This document shows positions 15,839 through 26,391 of a DNA stretch of 64,000 nucleotides, in pieces (position 1 is the stretch's first letter; every line of letters starts with the position of its first letter). The DNA is from Planctomycetaceae bacterium. GTDB taxonomy: Bacteria; Planctomycetota; Phycisphaerae; UBA1845; UTPLA1. The stretch is taken from the NCBI GenBank assembly GCA_006969385.1, contig CP030884.1, positions 2,480,001 through 2,544,000 of the forward strand. Reading direction: 5' to 3'. Both the position numbers and the translations under genes were made by a program. The notes below the pieces were generated by a model. That model did not search any database. It was not told the DNA's origin and saw only the letters and a program-made list of their open reading frames with translations.

Positions 15839-16729
15839 CTACGGATTCAACATCAACATGCCTTCCGCAGTTTCCTGCACGATCTGATTTTCGAGGTCGT
15901 CGATGATCGCGAACACGGTATAGCTTCCGTCGGGCACGCCCGCGCCGTTCTCGTCCATAAAAGCAAAGGTAAACATGCCCGCGTTGCCGTCGTCGCTGAG
16001 CGGCGTGCCGCTTTCGAGGATGATTTCATTGCCATTGGTCGGGTCGTCGTCGATATCGAGACCGAGCGTGAGGGTGGCCGCCGGGTTGGCGTCGCCGTTG
16101 TCGGTCCACGTGATATCGAAGGTGTTGCCCGTCGTGACGGACTCGTCGGCGCCGCCGGGGGCGGTAAAGGTCAGCGTCGGAACCGGCAGGGCGGACGTCA
16201 CTGAAACGATGCCCGCCAAGCCCAAATCCATGTCGAACGAATTGGCCATGTCGGTTTCGCCATCCGGCGCTTCGAGAAATACGGTGAACGAATAGTCGCC
16301 GACGCGCAGCACGGCCAAATCCAACTCGAAGAAATCTCCCGCGCCATCGGTTAATGCGTCGACGCCCGAGCCGACAGTCCCGTCACCGATGAGATCGATC
16401 GGTGCGCCATCGGGTTCCATGACGGCATCGAGCAATTGCGCGGTCAAGCGCACGGTCGTGCCGGATGTCGAAGCCAGGTCAGCCCATTGAACGAACGTGC
16501 TGGCACCGGGCGCGGCCACGACGGTGTCCGTCGGCTGAACGATGGTGATGGCAAACAGCTCGTCGTTGGGGTTGAAGTTCGGAACCGGCAACGGGCCGAA
16601 GAACGGACTGAACAAGTCGCAGCCGGCGGCGGCGACGTATAGGAATGCCGCGCACGCAAAGCGCGCTACGACACGGCGCGACTGGTGGGAGCGACTGACA
16701 AACGACGGTGGTGGAACGGTCATACCCAT
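15839..16729 (-). CDS. Putative lipoprotein with Ig-like/adhesin-like repeats
   Basis: About 296 residues from ATG 16729 (ATG 16723 equally possible). The N-terminus has Arg residues, a hydrophobic stretch and a lipobox ending AAAGCDLF, so a lipid-anchored surface or periplasmic protein. The mature part is acidic and beta-rich with two similar segments, each starting like IVQPTDTV or LTFTAPGGADESV and containing Thr/Asp-rich strands (NTFDITWTDNGD). These resemble 'putative Ig domain' or VCBS-associated surface modules. Divergent from the DsbA-like gene across 343 bp that holds no gene. Function unknown. Confidence 0.65.
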   Translation of the reverse strand: MGMTVPPPSFVSRSHQSRRVVARFACAAFLYVAAAGCDLFSPFFGPLPVPNFNPNDELFAITIVQPTDTVVAAPGASTFVQWADLASTSGTTVRLTAQLLDAVMEPDGAPIDLIGDGTVGSGVDALTDGAGDFFELDLAVLRVGDYSFTVFLEAPDGETDMANSFDMDLGLAGIVSVTSALPVPTLTFTAPGGADESVTTGNTFDITWTDNGDANPAATLTLGLDIDDDPTNGNEIILESGTPLSDDGNAGMFTFAFMDENGAGVPDGSYTVFAIIDDLENQIVQETAEGMLMLNP

Positions 16730-17072
16730 ACTCGTGTGTTGCGGCGAGGGCGATCGACGAATGGCGGCACGATCGGGTGGATACGTCGGCATTCGTTCGT
16801 GAATTTTTCGCACGTGCCACCCATCGGGTCAACGTACGCGTTATCAAGTTTATCGGTTCTACGGCGGGTCAATTGACTTACGGCGGGGCAGGGTTATTTG
16901 TTTTCGGTCCGTGCGGTTAAACCGGTGCGGCCCAGCGAAAATTGACCGGCCCACGAGACGCTTCTAAACTTGTAGCGGAGCGGATTCTGATCTCAATTCC
17001 CTCGCTTGGGTAATTCAAATGCGGCCTAACCGGAGAGACGGTTCCGCCGCGTCCTAAAGGAGCAACGATTTT
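16730..17072. other. Intergenic region between divergent exported-protein genes
   Basis: 343 bp with no supported gene. It must carry promoters for the lipoprotein (left) and DsbA-like (right) genes. A possible TTGACT with TATTTG is seen near 16874-16901, too weak to call. A good AAAGGAG ribosome-binding site precedes 17073. Confidence 0.4.
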
Positions 17073-17750
17073 ATGAGTGGTAAAGCTCGAAAGATGATGA
17101 CTGGCCGACGCTGGGCCAGTATTTTGGTGTTGGCACTGTTGGTGGCAGGTACCGGCATGAATACCGACGGCTGCCCTAGCACAACGCCAACGGTCCCGAC
17201 AACGCCCGACATTCCGAACGGTGGCCCGGAGGTCTTGGACGGCGACCACGTACTCGGCGAGGCCGACGCGCCGGTAACGGTGGTGGAATATTCGGACCTT
17301 GAGTGCGGGTTCTGCGGGTCGTTCCATCGCATGCAGTTTCCCGGCATCAAGACAGACTTTATCGACACGGGCAAGGTGCGGTTTGTGTACCGTCACTTCC
17401 CGCTGGATTCGATTCACCCGAATGCACGCGGCGCGGCGGAAGCATCGGAATGTGCCGCACAACAGGATATGTTTTTTGAGTTTATCGATGCGGTGTTCGC
17501 CGATCAGTCGGCGCTGTCGGCGGCGGATTTGCGGCAAGTGGCCGACGATTTGGGCTTGGACCTCGACGCCTACGATACGTGCGTGGCGGCCGCGGCAACC
17601 GAGATCTTGGTCAATCAGGATGTGAACTCTGGTAACGCCTCGAACGTGGCATCGACGCCGACGTTTTTTGTGAATGGCGAAGTCGCCAACCTGAACGACG
17701 TGCGCGAAACCATCGAAAACGAATTGGTTCGCCTCGGCGTGGATGACTAA
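17073..17750 (+). CDS. DsbA/DsbG-like thiol-disulfide oxidoreductase, exported
   Basis: 225 residues. A signal sequence (hydrophobic ILVLALLVAGTG) ends at Cys34 in NTDGC, which may be lipidated although the lipobox is atypical. After a Pro/Thr linker comes a Thioredoxin_4 domain with active site CGFC (Cys78, Cys81), the RHFPLD strand and the cis-Pro loop STPTFFVNGE. Likely role: oxidising or isomerising cysteines in exported proteins, alongside the TlpA-like protein 5 kb upstream. Two further Cys in the helical insert (CAAQQ, DTCVA) are usual for this group. Followed by a terminator. Confidence 0.87.
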   Translation: MSGKARKMMTGRRWASILVLALLVAGTGMNTDGCPSTTPTVPTTPDIPNGGPEVLDGDHVLGEADAPVTVVEYSDLECGFCGSFHRMQFPGIKTDFIDTGKVRFVYRHFPLDSIHPNARGAAEASECAAQQDMFFEFIDAVFADQSALSAADLRQVADDLGLDLDAYDTCVAAAATEILVNQDVNSGNASNVASTPTFFVNGEVANLNDVRETIENELVRLGVDD

Positions 17751-17790
17751 TCCGGGGCGGCGGATTTTGCGCGATTAAGCGATTTGCATC

Positions 17791-17826
17791 GGCGCGGTTG
17801 GGTGTTTACCCGACCGCGCCGTTTTT
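17791..17826 (+). terminator. Rho-independent terminator
   Basis: GGCGCGGTTGGGT, loop GTTT, then ACCCGACCGCGCC form a 13-bp stem (one G-T-type mismatch allowed), followed by GTTTTT, 41 bp after the DsbA-like stop. Confidence 0.85.
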
Positions 17827-17958
17827 ATTGGGCAGTCTTTACGCAATGAAGTATGCAGGACGGCCGATTTTAGATGGGACGCCGACCGACTTTTGGTGGG
17901 GCGGTTTTCGACGAATGGATTTTAACCTTTCCTCGCTAGGATGGTGGTTGCTTTGGCC

Positions 17959-18567
17959 ATGACGACTTCGACACGACACATCAAATGGACGGCACTCGCG
18001 CTGATCGCGTTGGCCGGCTGTAACGTGACGGCTTTGCAATCGTTGACGGCACCAACGGCGGACTTGTTGCCGGGCGGCACGATTGCCGATCGGGCCTTAG
18101 TCGTCAGCTTCATTAACAATTCGGCCGCGCGGGCGATCTTCACGTTCGGTAGCTTCAATCCGCTCGATCAGGATGGCATTCCCACGGGCTTTGGTCAGTT
18201 GCGGCTCGAAGCGAATACGGCCAGCGGTCAGATCAACATTCCCTGTCGCCGAATCGTATCGGTCGGCGGGCCGCAGTTGATCGCGCTGATCGAAGACAAT
18301 CAGAGAAACCCGGCCATTAACGTCACCGACGACAACGCGTTGATCAACGGTGTGAATTTTTCGACGGCACCGTTGGGCGATCCGCTGGAAGCCGCGCCGA
18401 CGGAGGGTACGGCGGAAGGTATCGATCTGAGTGTCGGCGTGGATTTCACTTGCTCGCGCGCTGATATCAATGATGCGACGGGTACGGGCTTGGTGATCTT
18501 TACTCTCGACGAAGACGCGGCGGCACCGGGCGGGTTTAGCATTACGTTCCAGTTCATCGCGCCGTAA
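17959..18567 (+). CDS. Putative lipoprotein
   Basis: 202 residues from ATG 17959. The N-terminus carries a short signal with lipobox LALAGC, predicting lipidation at the Cys and anchoring outside the cytoplasmic membrane. The mature sequence is beta-rich and Asp/Asn-rich (FGSFNPLDQDGIPTGFGQL) with two further Cys (IPCRRI, FTCSRA). No known domain is recognised. An ATG 18 bp upstream is possible but lengthens the n-region unusually. Confidence 0.6.
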   Translation: MTTSTRHIKWTALALIALAGCNVTALQSLTAPTADLLPGGTIADRALVVSFINNSAARAIFTFGSFNPLDQDGIPTGFGQLRLEANTASGQINIPCRRIVSVGGPQLIALIEDNQRNPAINVTDDNALINGVNFSTAPLGDPLEAAPTEGTAEGIDLSVGVDFTCSRADINDATGTGLVIFTLDEDAAAPGGFSITFQFIAP

Positions 18568-18622
18568 AGCGCGCAGGCCTAGACCACTTCACCGATGATG
18601 GCGACCCTAGATGATTTGTTAG

Positions 18623-18656
18623 GTTCCACCGGCTATTGGCCGGTGCCACAGCGCAG
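18623..18656. repeat. Dispersed palindromic unit, CACCGGC...GCCGGTG type
   Basis: Contains CACCGGC-TATTG-GCCGGTG followed by CCACAGCGC. Related units occur at 29998-30030, 32634-32668 and 43250-43278, always between genes. Confidence 0.6.
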
Positions 18657-18681
18657 CCATCGCGCTTAAACGTAAGCTGGC

Positions 18682-20373
18682 CTAATTCGGCAACTCCGAC
18701 AAGACTCTTAAATAGCGCCGTTGCAGGCGTAAGGTATCGGCATAGCCGCCGCGCTGGGCGAGTTCGTCGAGGGACGCGCCTTTGGCGACGGCAGTGGTGA
18801 CTTGCTCGAAGGATAGGCGTTCGCGCAGAACGGCGATCAAGCGGTGCGCTTGCGCGTAGAACTCCGGCGTCGTGGGATGAACGGCGGCGTGGCTGATAAG
18901 TTCGTTTAGCGTGGCCGGTTGGGGTTGCGCGCGAAACAGGCGCGCGAATTGTCGCTGGCGGCAGGGCGGTTCCACGTGCAGGGCCAAGCCTTCGGCCAAG
19001 GCACCGGGAATCTGGCCGGTTGCCGCGTTGGCTTCCATGAGCAAGTGAAATAACTCATGCGGTAGCGAAGAGGCCAACAGCAACGGGTCGGTCGCGCGGG
19101 CGTGAATGGACCAATCCACGATGGCATTGCCATCGCGCCGGATGCGGCTGATGGCCGTCACGTTCGGTGGCTGCTTGGTCGCCTGCGTAAATGCCGCGTC
19201 GGTTGGATATATATAAATGTCGATATTCGTCGGCCATAACAGTTCGTCAAGTTTCCAACCCGCCATATCCACGATGCGTTGCAGATGGAAATCGAGCGCG
19301 ACGGCGACTTGCCGGCGTATCGCCTCGTCGGTATGGAAGATGCGAAAGCGGGGTGTGTCGAGCGCTTTGAATGCGTCGCGCTCGTTGCGTTGCCAGGCAC
19401 CGCCGCGGCGTGTGCTCAGGCTGGTGTTGTAAAACGAACGAAGTTGGTGCTGGGCCATCGTGCGTAACGCGCTGAGGTTGCCGCTTCGTTGCGCGCCTAC
19501 TATGCGCGCGTAATGTTGGGCGGCGGCAGTCGCATCGCCGGAAGCTTCAAAGGCGAGACCGCGAAGCATGATGAGCATCGGCTGTAACGCTTGCACACGC
19601 CCGGCGTGCTTTTCGGCTTTGGTGAGCGTTAGACGCCAGTAAGACTCGGAATAACGCTTATCACCCATATCGTCCGCAAGGGCGTGTACCAAGCTTTGCA
19701 ACCAGCGCGATATGAGGCTCTCGGACGGTTGGTCATCGCTATCATGGGATTGCAGAGCGGCATCGTAATAGTAAAACGCCTTGTGAAAGCTCTTAGTGAA
19801 GTAGTTGTCGTCACCGGCCCCAAGTGCGGCGGCGCGAAACGCCACATCGATTGACGAATTGGGTTGCGAGATGAGGCCGCGCGCCTGGCGCAGCGTGTTA
19901 AAGGCGGGCTCGAACCACTCGACGGCGAGCCAGGTTTGCGTTTGTTGTAACTGTGCGGGTAATCGTCGACGTGCGTCGGTTATGATGGTCGACAATCGAA
20001 GGGCCGTCGGTTCCGCGGGGTCGAGCTTAAGAACGGCGGCCAGCGCGCGGTCGGCGGCGTTGAATTGTTCCTGCGTCATCCACGTGCGGGCCAACGACAG
20101 GTAAAGGTCGATACCCTCGCGCCGCAAGGCTGCGTCGTCGGGTGCGCGATCGAGGGCGTCGTTTACGTGCTTTAACGCTCGATCGAGTTTGCCTTCTTGT
20201 AGGTAGGTCTTAATGCGTTCGCGCAGCACGGCCACGTCGACCGTGTTGGGTGGAGCGGCCTTCGGATCGTCGTCGGCGCGAACGGGTGAAATCCAAACTG
20301 CCGACAGCAGGATCGCAACGGCGACGAGGGCGTGTGAGCGACCGCCCGGGTTCGCGGTGGTTGGGTGCGGCAT
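18682..20373 (-). CDS. Exported TPR protein with gluzincin (peptidase MA-like) domain
   Basis: 563 residues. Signal peptide 1-33, then TPR-like helices (KTYLQEGKLDRALKHVNDAL, then ADRALAAVLKLDPAEPTAL) over about 45-300. The C-terminal third has a zinc protease signature: HELFHLLM supplies the two His and catalytic Glu, and EGLALHVE about 25 residues on supplies the third ligand. This combination matches the peptidase-MA group of exported proteins seen in planctomycetes. It probably acts in the periplasm; substrate unknown. All catalytic residues appear intact. Confidence 0.78.
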   Translation of the reverse strand: MPHPTTANPGGRSHALVAVAILLSAVWISPVRADDDPKAAPPNTVDVAVLRERIKTYLQEGKLDRALKHVNDALDRAPDDAALRREGIDLYLSLARTWMTQEQFNAADRALAAVLKLDPAEPTALRLSTIITDARRRLPAQLQQTQTWLAVEWFEPAFNTLRQARGLISQPNSSIDVAFRAAALGAGDDNYFTKSFHKAFYYYDAALQSHDSDDQPSESLISRWLQSLVHALADDMGDKRYSESYWRLTLTKAEKHAGRVQALQPMLIMLRGLAFEASGDATAAAQHYARIVGAQRSGNLSALRTMAQHQLRSFYNTSLSTRRGGAWQRNERDAFKALDTPRFRIFHTDEAIRRQVAVALDFHLQRIVDMAGWKLDELLWPTNIDIYIYPTDAAFTQATKQPPNVTAISRIRRDGNAIVDWSIHARATDPLLLASSLPHELFHLLMEANAATGQIPGALAEGLALHVEPPCRQRQFARLFRAQPQPATLNELISHAAVHPTTPEFYAQAHRLIAVLRERLSFEQVTTAVAKGASLDELAQRGGYADTLRLQRRYLRVLSELPN

Positions 20374-20497
20374 GTTACGTTCCTGTTTATACTACGAGCG
20401 AAGCGAGCAGGTCGGCGGTGCGGCTGTCGAACTTACCCATATCTTATGGCAACGGACGGCGTGACGTCGATCCACGCGCTCGATGGAGACGAGCAGT

Positions 20498-21628
20498 ATG
20501 CTGCAGCATTTTCTGAGGTTATTTCTGGCGCTGGCCCTGATGGCCGTGTTTATGAGCTTCGCCGAAGAGGGGCTGGGCGGCAGTTGGAAGGTATGGCTGC
20601 TGCTGGGCTCGCTGTTGATGGCGATCATCACGGTGCTGATCGAAATTTTTCTGCCCAAAAAAGGCCTCAAAGCGCTGGCCGGACTCTTCTTCGGTTTGTT
20701 GGTGGGGCTGGCGGTGTCGTACGGCATCGCCCTTGTAATCGATCTGGCGTGGCCGGCGTTTTTCCCAAAGTTGATGCTCGAGAAGGGTCGCGATGCGCCG
20801 GAAGTGGTGATGGTGAAGTTTCTTTTCGGTATCGTGATTTGCTATTACTGCGTGAGTTTTGTTCTGCAAACGAAAGACGATATCCGTTTCATCATTCCCT
20901 ACGTCGAGTTTTCCAAACAGATCAAGGGGGAACGACCGATCCTGTTGGATACGTCCGTGATCATCGACGGGCGCATCAATGAGATTTGCGATACGGGTAT
21001 TATCGATCAACCGATGTACGTGCCGCGCTTTGTGTTGAACGAATTGCAAGTCGTGGCCGATTCGGCGGATCGACTTAAACGCGGGCGCGGCCGGCGCGGA
21101 TTGGATATTCTCAACACGCTGCAAAAAAAGGAAAACGTCGACGTCGAAATCATCGACGACAACCTTACCAAAGAAGAAGCCGCCGAGCCGGTCGATCTGA
21201 AACTGATCACGCTGGCAAAAAAACTTAACGGGCGCGTGGCGACGAACGATTACAACCTGAACAAGCTCGGCACCGTGCGTGGTATCGATATCATCAATAT
21301 CAACGATCTGGCCAACGCGTTGAAGCCGGTGGCACTGCCCGGCGAATCGCTCACCGTGAAAATCATCAAGCCCGGTGAAGAGCCCGGCCAAGGCGTCGGC
21401 TACATGGAAGACGGTACGATGGTCGTTGTCGATCGCGGGCGCGATTTCATCGATCAGGTCGTGGACGTCAGCGTCACGAGCATGTTGCAAACCTCTGCGG
21501 GACGCATGATTTTCGGGCGCATCGCGGGTGATGAGCCGAGCGCGCCGCCGCCGCTGCGGAACGATTCGCGCGGTCGCCGTCCGGGCGGGCGCGGTCGCAG
21601 CGACAAGCGGCCACCTTCCAACGATTAA
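20498..21628 (+). CDS. Integral membrane PIN-TRAM domain protein (YacL-like)
   Basis: 376 residues from ATG 20498, preferred over 20483 because GGAG lies 10 nt upstream. Four hydrophobic segments (residues 1-125) precede a PIN ribonuclease-like domain starting ILLDTSVIIDGRI, with further acidic residues (VDLKLITLAKKL, VATNDYNLNKL), then a TRAM-like RNA-binding module (GVGYMEDGTMVVVDRGRDF) and a Gly/Arg-rich tail. This is the architecture of Bacillus YacL and its relatives; the role is unsettled, probably RNA processing at the membrane. Confidence 0.88.
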   Translation: MLQHFLRLFLALALMAVFMSFAEEGLGGSWKVWLLLGSLLMAIITVLIEIFLPKKGLKALAGLFFGLLVGLAVSYGIALVIDLAWPAFFPKLMLEKGRDAPEVVMVKFLFGIVICYYCVSFVLQTKDDIRFIIPYVEFSKQIKGERPILLDTSVIIDGRINEICDTGIIDQPMYVPRFVLNELQVVADSADRLKRGRGRRGLDILNTLQKKENVDVEIIDDNLTKEEAAEPVDLKLITLAKKLNGRVATNDYNLNKLGTVRGIDIININDLANALKPVALPGESLTVKIIKPGEEPGQGVGYMEDGTMVVVDRGRDFIDQVVDVSVTSMLQTSAGRMIFGRIAGDEPSAPPPLRNDSRGRRPGGRGRSDKRPPSND

Positions 21629-21655
21629 CATCAAGCGAATAGGAATATGCTGAAT

Positions 21656-21919
21656 ATGGGCGACTACTCACCGTACCAAAAGAAGGTTATCAATCGGTAT
21701 TACGATAACCGTGATGACATCATGATTACCAAGCTGTCGGAGATCGTGACAGAGCTTTACTTGGCCGATACGGCGGCGAAGCAAGATCGCCTCTGGAAGC
21801 GCGCCGAAACGGCGATGAAGAATTTGAAAATTAAGGATCATCAGATCGCGCACATCATGGAACAGCGCAACGTGGAAGTGCTGGCGAAGCATCTGAAGGA
21901 TTGGTCGCGCGCGACGTAA
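21656..21919 (+). CDS. Small conserved-looking helical protein
   Basis: 87 residues from ATG 21656 (alternative ATG 21647). Charged and all helical in appearance (SPYQKKVINRYYDNRDDIMI, then DRLWKRAETAMKNLKI). No signal peptide. It lies 27 bp after the PIN-TRAM gene on the same strand, with AGGA at suitable spacing, so probably cotranscribed. I believe similar short proteins occur in other planctomycetes but cannot name a family. Confidence 0.65.
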   Translation: MGDYSPYQKKVINRYYDNRDDIMITKLSEIVTELYLADTAAKQDRLWKRAETAMKNLKIKDHQIAHIMEQRNVEVLAKHLKDWSRAT

Positions 21920-22268
21920 CGATTGCGACAGTTTGTTTTTTAGCATTTGCGGCTTAAGCGGGATGATATGAGGGCCTTTAAGCAATCCCGTTTCGAATAT
22001 ATTCCCGACGAAATCCTGTTAAAATTCGACGTCTGCAAGGCAATCAACGGCGCCGCGGCCTGCGACCGCATAAGTTGGCTCGAACTTGCATGCGATCGGA
22101 TCATGCGAATGAGAATCAGGACGCAAGTGCGTTTCGGGGTTTCCTGCGTCCACAGGACGCGGCTCTGAACGGCGCGCTCTAAATCGTGCGGCTCTGAATC
22201 TTAAGCGTCTGACATTCGCGAGTAATGCCAGCCCGCCAATCGAATGACGGGCCACAACATCCAATCTC
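21920..22268. other. Intergenic region with GGCTCTGA-type repeats
   Basis: 349 bp between convergent genes. No gene supported. Contains CGTCCACAGGACG followed by CGGCTCTGAA, repeated in part as GTGCGGCTCTGAATC (22150-22200); a similar unit lies at 27165-27196. Confidence 0.5.
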
Positions 22269-24011
<1,743 letters not shown>

Positions 24012-24055
24012 CCTTTCCTGTTGAGTTCCGACCAAGGCGATCCGGCGATCGATGG

Positions 24056-25240
24056 TTAGCCGATGATGCCGCCGGCGCCGGTGTTGATGCCCTTGAGGCG
24101 CATCTTGAGTTCATCCGGATTGGGCGCGACTTCGAGGGCGAGCTTCATGTCGAGATATTCATCGGTGATAAGCCTGTAAATCGCCTCGGTAAAGTCTTGC
24201 ATACCATCCTTGGAAGCGGATTTTAGTACCGCGCCGATGTCCGCATCGCGTTCTTCGGCAATCAATTTACGAATGACCGCATTCACGATCATGATCTCGC
24301 AACACGGGATGCGGCTGCGGCTGGGGTGGATGCTGGGCAGCAGTTTCTGGCAAACCACGGCCTTCAGGTTAAACATCAGCGACTGTCGCACCAGCGCCCG
24401 GGCTTCTTCCGGGAACAGGTCGAGAATGCGGGTTATGGTTTGAGACGCACTTGAGGCGTGAATAGTTCCAAAAACCAAGTGACCCGTTTCCGAAGCGTGC
24501 ATCGCCGCCTCAAACGTTTCGCGGTCGCGCATCTCACCGACGAGCACCACGTCTGGGTCTTCACGCATGAGATATTTCAACGCGGCGTGGAAATCGGCCA
24601 CATCGATGCCGATTTCGCGCTGGTTGATAAACGCCTTTTTATCTTCAAACAGGTATTCGATCGGGTCTTCGACCGTCACGATGTGACAAGCGCGGTTTTC
24701 ATTAATTTCGTTAATCATCGCCGCGATCGTCGTGGACTTACCGGAACCGGTGATGCCGGCCAGCAGCACGAGGCCCTGGTGAAACTTGGCGATCTGTCGC
24801 AGGCTGGGCGGCACGCCCAACTCTTCGAACGTGCGGATTTCGGCCGTCACGCGCCGGGCGGCGACCGACGTCAGCCCACGCTGGCGGAACATGTTGACGC
24901 GGAAGCGATCCTGCCCCGGCACCTGGTGGGCGAAGTCGAGCGCGCCGTGCTCCATGAAGTACTTCTTTTGCTTGTCACTGATGACCTCGAACATGATGTC
25001 TTCGATCTCTTCCGTCGTCATCGCCGGTTCGTGGGCCACGCGGATGTCGCCACCCAAGCGAAAGCGCGGCGGCGCGTTGGCTTTTAAGTGCAGATCGGAT
25101 GCGCCGAGCTTGGTGCAAGCGCGGAAGAGCCGGTCGATGGCGGGGCCCTCGCGACCGCGCTTGGGCTTTGCTCGGTCGGACACTTCGTGTACGTCGACGG
25201 GGTTATGCGTATCGGAGGCGAGAACAGGGTCCATATCCAT
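24056..25240 (-). CDS. pilT: Type IV pilus retraction ATPase PilT
   Basis: 394 residues from ATG 25240. After a 35-residue variable tail, the PilT core starts at LFRACTKLGASDLHLKANAPP. Walker A is AGITGSGKST (about 161-170), followed by VTVEDPIEYLF, Walker B VVLVGEMRD, the His-box GHLVFGTIHASSA and the C-terminal helices ending in the MRLKGIN-type AIRNLIRE-like region. PilT powers pilus depolymerisation and twitching. It precedes the FHA-PilB gene by 44 bp on the minus strand, so the two motors are probably one operon. Confidence 0.92.
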   Translation of the reverse strand: MDMDPVLASDTHNPVDVHEVSDRAKPKRGREGPAIDRLFRACTKLGASDLHLKANAPPRFRLGGDIRVAHEPAMTTEEIEDIMFEVISDKQKKYFMEHGALDFAHQVPGQDRFRVNMFRQRGLTSVAARRVTAEIRTFEELGVPPSLRQIAKFHQGLVLLAGITGSGKSTTIAAMINEINENRACHIVTVEDPIEYLFEDKKAFINQREIGIDVADFHAALKYLMREDPDVVLVGEMRDRETFEAAMHASETGHLVFGTIHASSASQTITRILDLFPEEARALVRQSLMFNLKAVVCQKLLPSIHPSRSRIPCCEIMIVNAVIRKLIAEERDADIGAVLKSASKDGMQDFTEAIYRLITDEYLDMKLALEVAPNPDELKMRLKGINTGAGGIIG

Positions 25241-25425
25241 CGATGAAGACCTTTCAGGAGGGCGCCGGCGAGTGGGTCTGGCTCGGCAGGGCGCGGGACA
25301 AACTGGAAGATTCGGGTCATCCACCCGGTAGGCGGGCGGGCGCTTCTCCACGGATACATTGTAAATGATGGGATAGGGGGTTCAAGAATAGGGGCTTGGG
25401 GACCGGTAATGGCGGCGTGGGGGAA

Positions 25426-25488
25426 GGTTTGGGACTTGGGTCTTGGGACTTGGGACTTGGGTCTTGAGGCGTGGGGTTTGGGGGGCTG
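25426..25488. repeat. Heptad-phased degenerate tandem repeat, GNYTTGG type
   Basis: Nine consecutive 7-mers in register: GGTTTGG, GACTTGG, GTCTTGG, GACTTGG, GACTTGG, GTCTTGA, GGCGTGG, GGTTTGG, GGGGCTG. The same phase and consensus recur at 32503-32593. Confidence 0.75.
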
Positions 25489-25505
25489 AAGTTGTTGATG
25501 TGCAT

Positions 25506-25660
25506 CGGTAGGGTGCTTGGCGTTGGAGGGGCATTCGAGATTGATTATATGCAGGGCGTTGGATCGCGCCTCGGGGATTAGATGAACGTAGGGCGTTGGA
25601 TACGCGCATTTGGGTTTGGATGAGCGCAGGGCATCCGATACGTGAATCGGGGATTGGTTG
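25506..25660. repeat. Degenerate direct repeat of about 38 bp
   Basis: At least three units with core GCAGGGCGTTGGAT, GTAGGGCGTTGGATACGCG and GCAGGGCATCCGATACGTG, spaced about 38 bp, each followed by a G-rich GGGGATTGG or GGGTTTGG end. A weaker fourth unit precedes them. Not a CRISPR: units adjoin without unique spacers. Confidence 0.55.
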
Positions 25661-25828
25661 TATTCATCGAACGGCCCAGCTGCGGCCTGTGGCCGCATGA
25701 TTGATTTGATACCGACGACGAATCATCCTGTGCCACCTAACGACGTACTCCGTGCCGGACACTTTGGAACGCGAGCTAGCGTCGAATCTAAACAATCACC
25801 AGATCACCAAATCAAAAAATCACCCGAT

Positions 25829-26383
25829 TCAAATTTCCGCATCCTGCCGTTGGCCCGCCAGCAACACGTCGAGCGTATATTCCGCGCCGCACTCGGGGCA
25901 TTGGGCGGTCTTTAGGCCGGTCAGGTTATAGCCGCAGGCGAGGCAACTGACGATCTCCACGCCGCGCGCCGCCAACCGAGCCGCCCTTTCTTCGGATGTT
26001 TCGCGCCATAGTATGACCGTTGTCGTAACGAAAACGATGGGCGCCAGTCCGCCGCTAAAAAATACGCAGCCGATGACATCGAATTGAGGCACGGTCGCGC
26101 GCAACAACGTGAAGGCAGCAACGCTGGCGCATGCACCGGCAGCGGCGGCAATGATGGTGCCGTCGCGTCGTTGTCGGGTCCACGCGATGCCCTCGCGCCA
26201 GATGAAGTACCAGTACATCACGACAAATGTATACGTTGCCAGCCACGTGAAGAATGCCACCATTGCGTCCGGCCCGCCGGTGGTCGTTGTAACGGCCAAC
26301 GGTACAAGTGTGATCAGAAAAACCGTGCCCGCTAGCGGCAGCGTGAGCATGGCCAGAATCAGCCGCGCGATGAGTTTGGTCAT
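25829..26383 (-). CDS. Multi-TM zinc-ribbon membrane protein, Asn-Leu variant
   Basis: 184 residues from ATG 26383. Four hydrophobic segments (about 6-33, 43-63, 76-95, 103-125) followed by a charged linker (RETSEERAARLAARG) and a ribbon CLACGYNLTGLKTAQCPECG in which the usual GN.SG turn is GLKTA. It differs from the two-TM array type by having a tighter membrane bundle and no large loop. It starts 8 bp after the stop of the next gene upstream on the same strand, so the pair is probably coexpressed. Function unknown. Confidence 0.75.
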   Translation of the reverse strand: MTKLIARLILAMLTLPLAGTVFLITLVPLAVTTTTGGPDAMVAFFTWLATYTFVVMYWYFIWREGIAWTRQRRDGTIIAAAAGACASVAAFTLLRATVPQFDVIGCVFFSGGLAPIVFVTTTVILWRETSEERAARLAARGVEIVSCLACGYNLTGLKTAQCPECGAEYTLDVLLAGQRQDAEI

Positions 26384-26391
26384 GATGCCGA

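Larger units (their letters stand above)
25241..25828. other. Repeat-rich intergenic region upstream of pilT
   Basis: 588 bp without a supported gene. It holds heptad repeats at 25426-25488 and a degenerate direct repeat at 25506-25660, described separately, plus a small dyad GCGGCC-TGT-GGCCGC near 25683-25698. The pilT promoter must lie near its left end, but no clear boxes are seen. Confidence 0.6.

Noticed and set aside
20519..21634. Long minus-strand open frame opposite the PIN-TRAM gene
   Set aside because: It mirrors a well-supported gene; composition is typical of antisense G+C-rich frames and no domain is visible.
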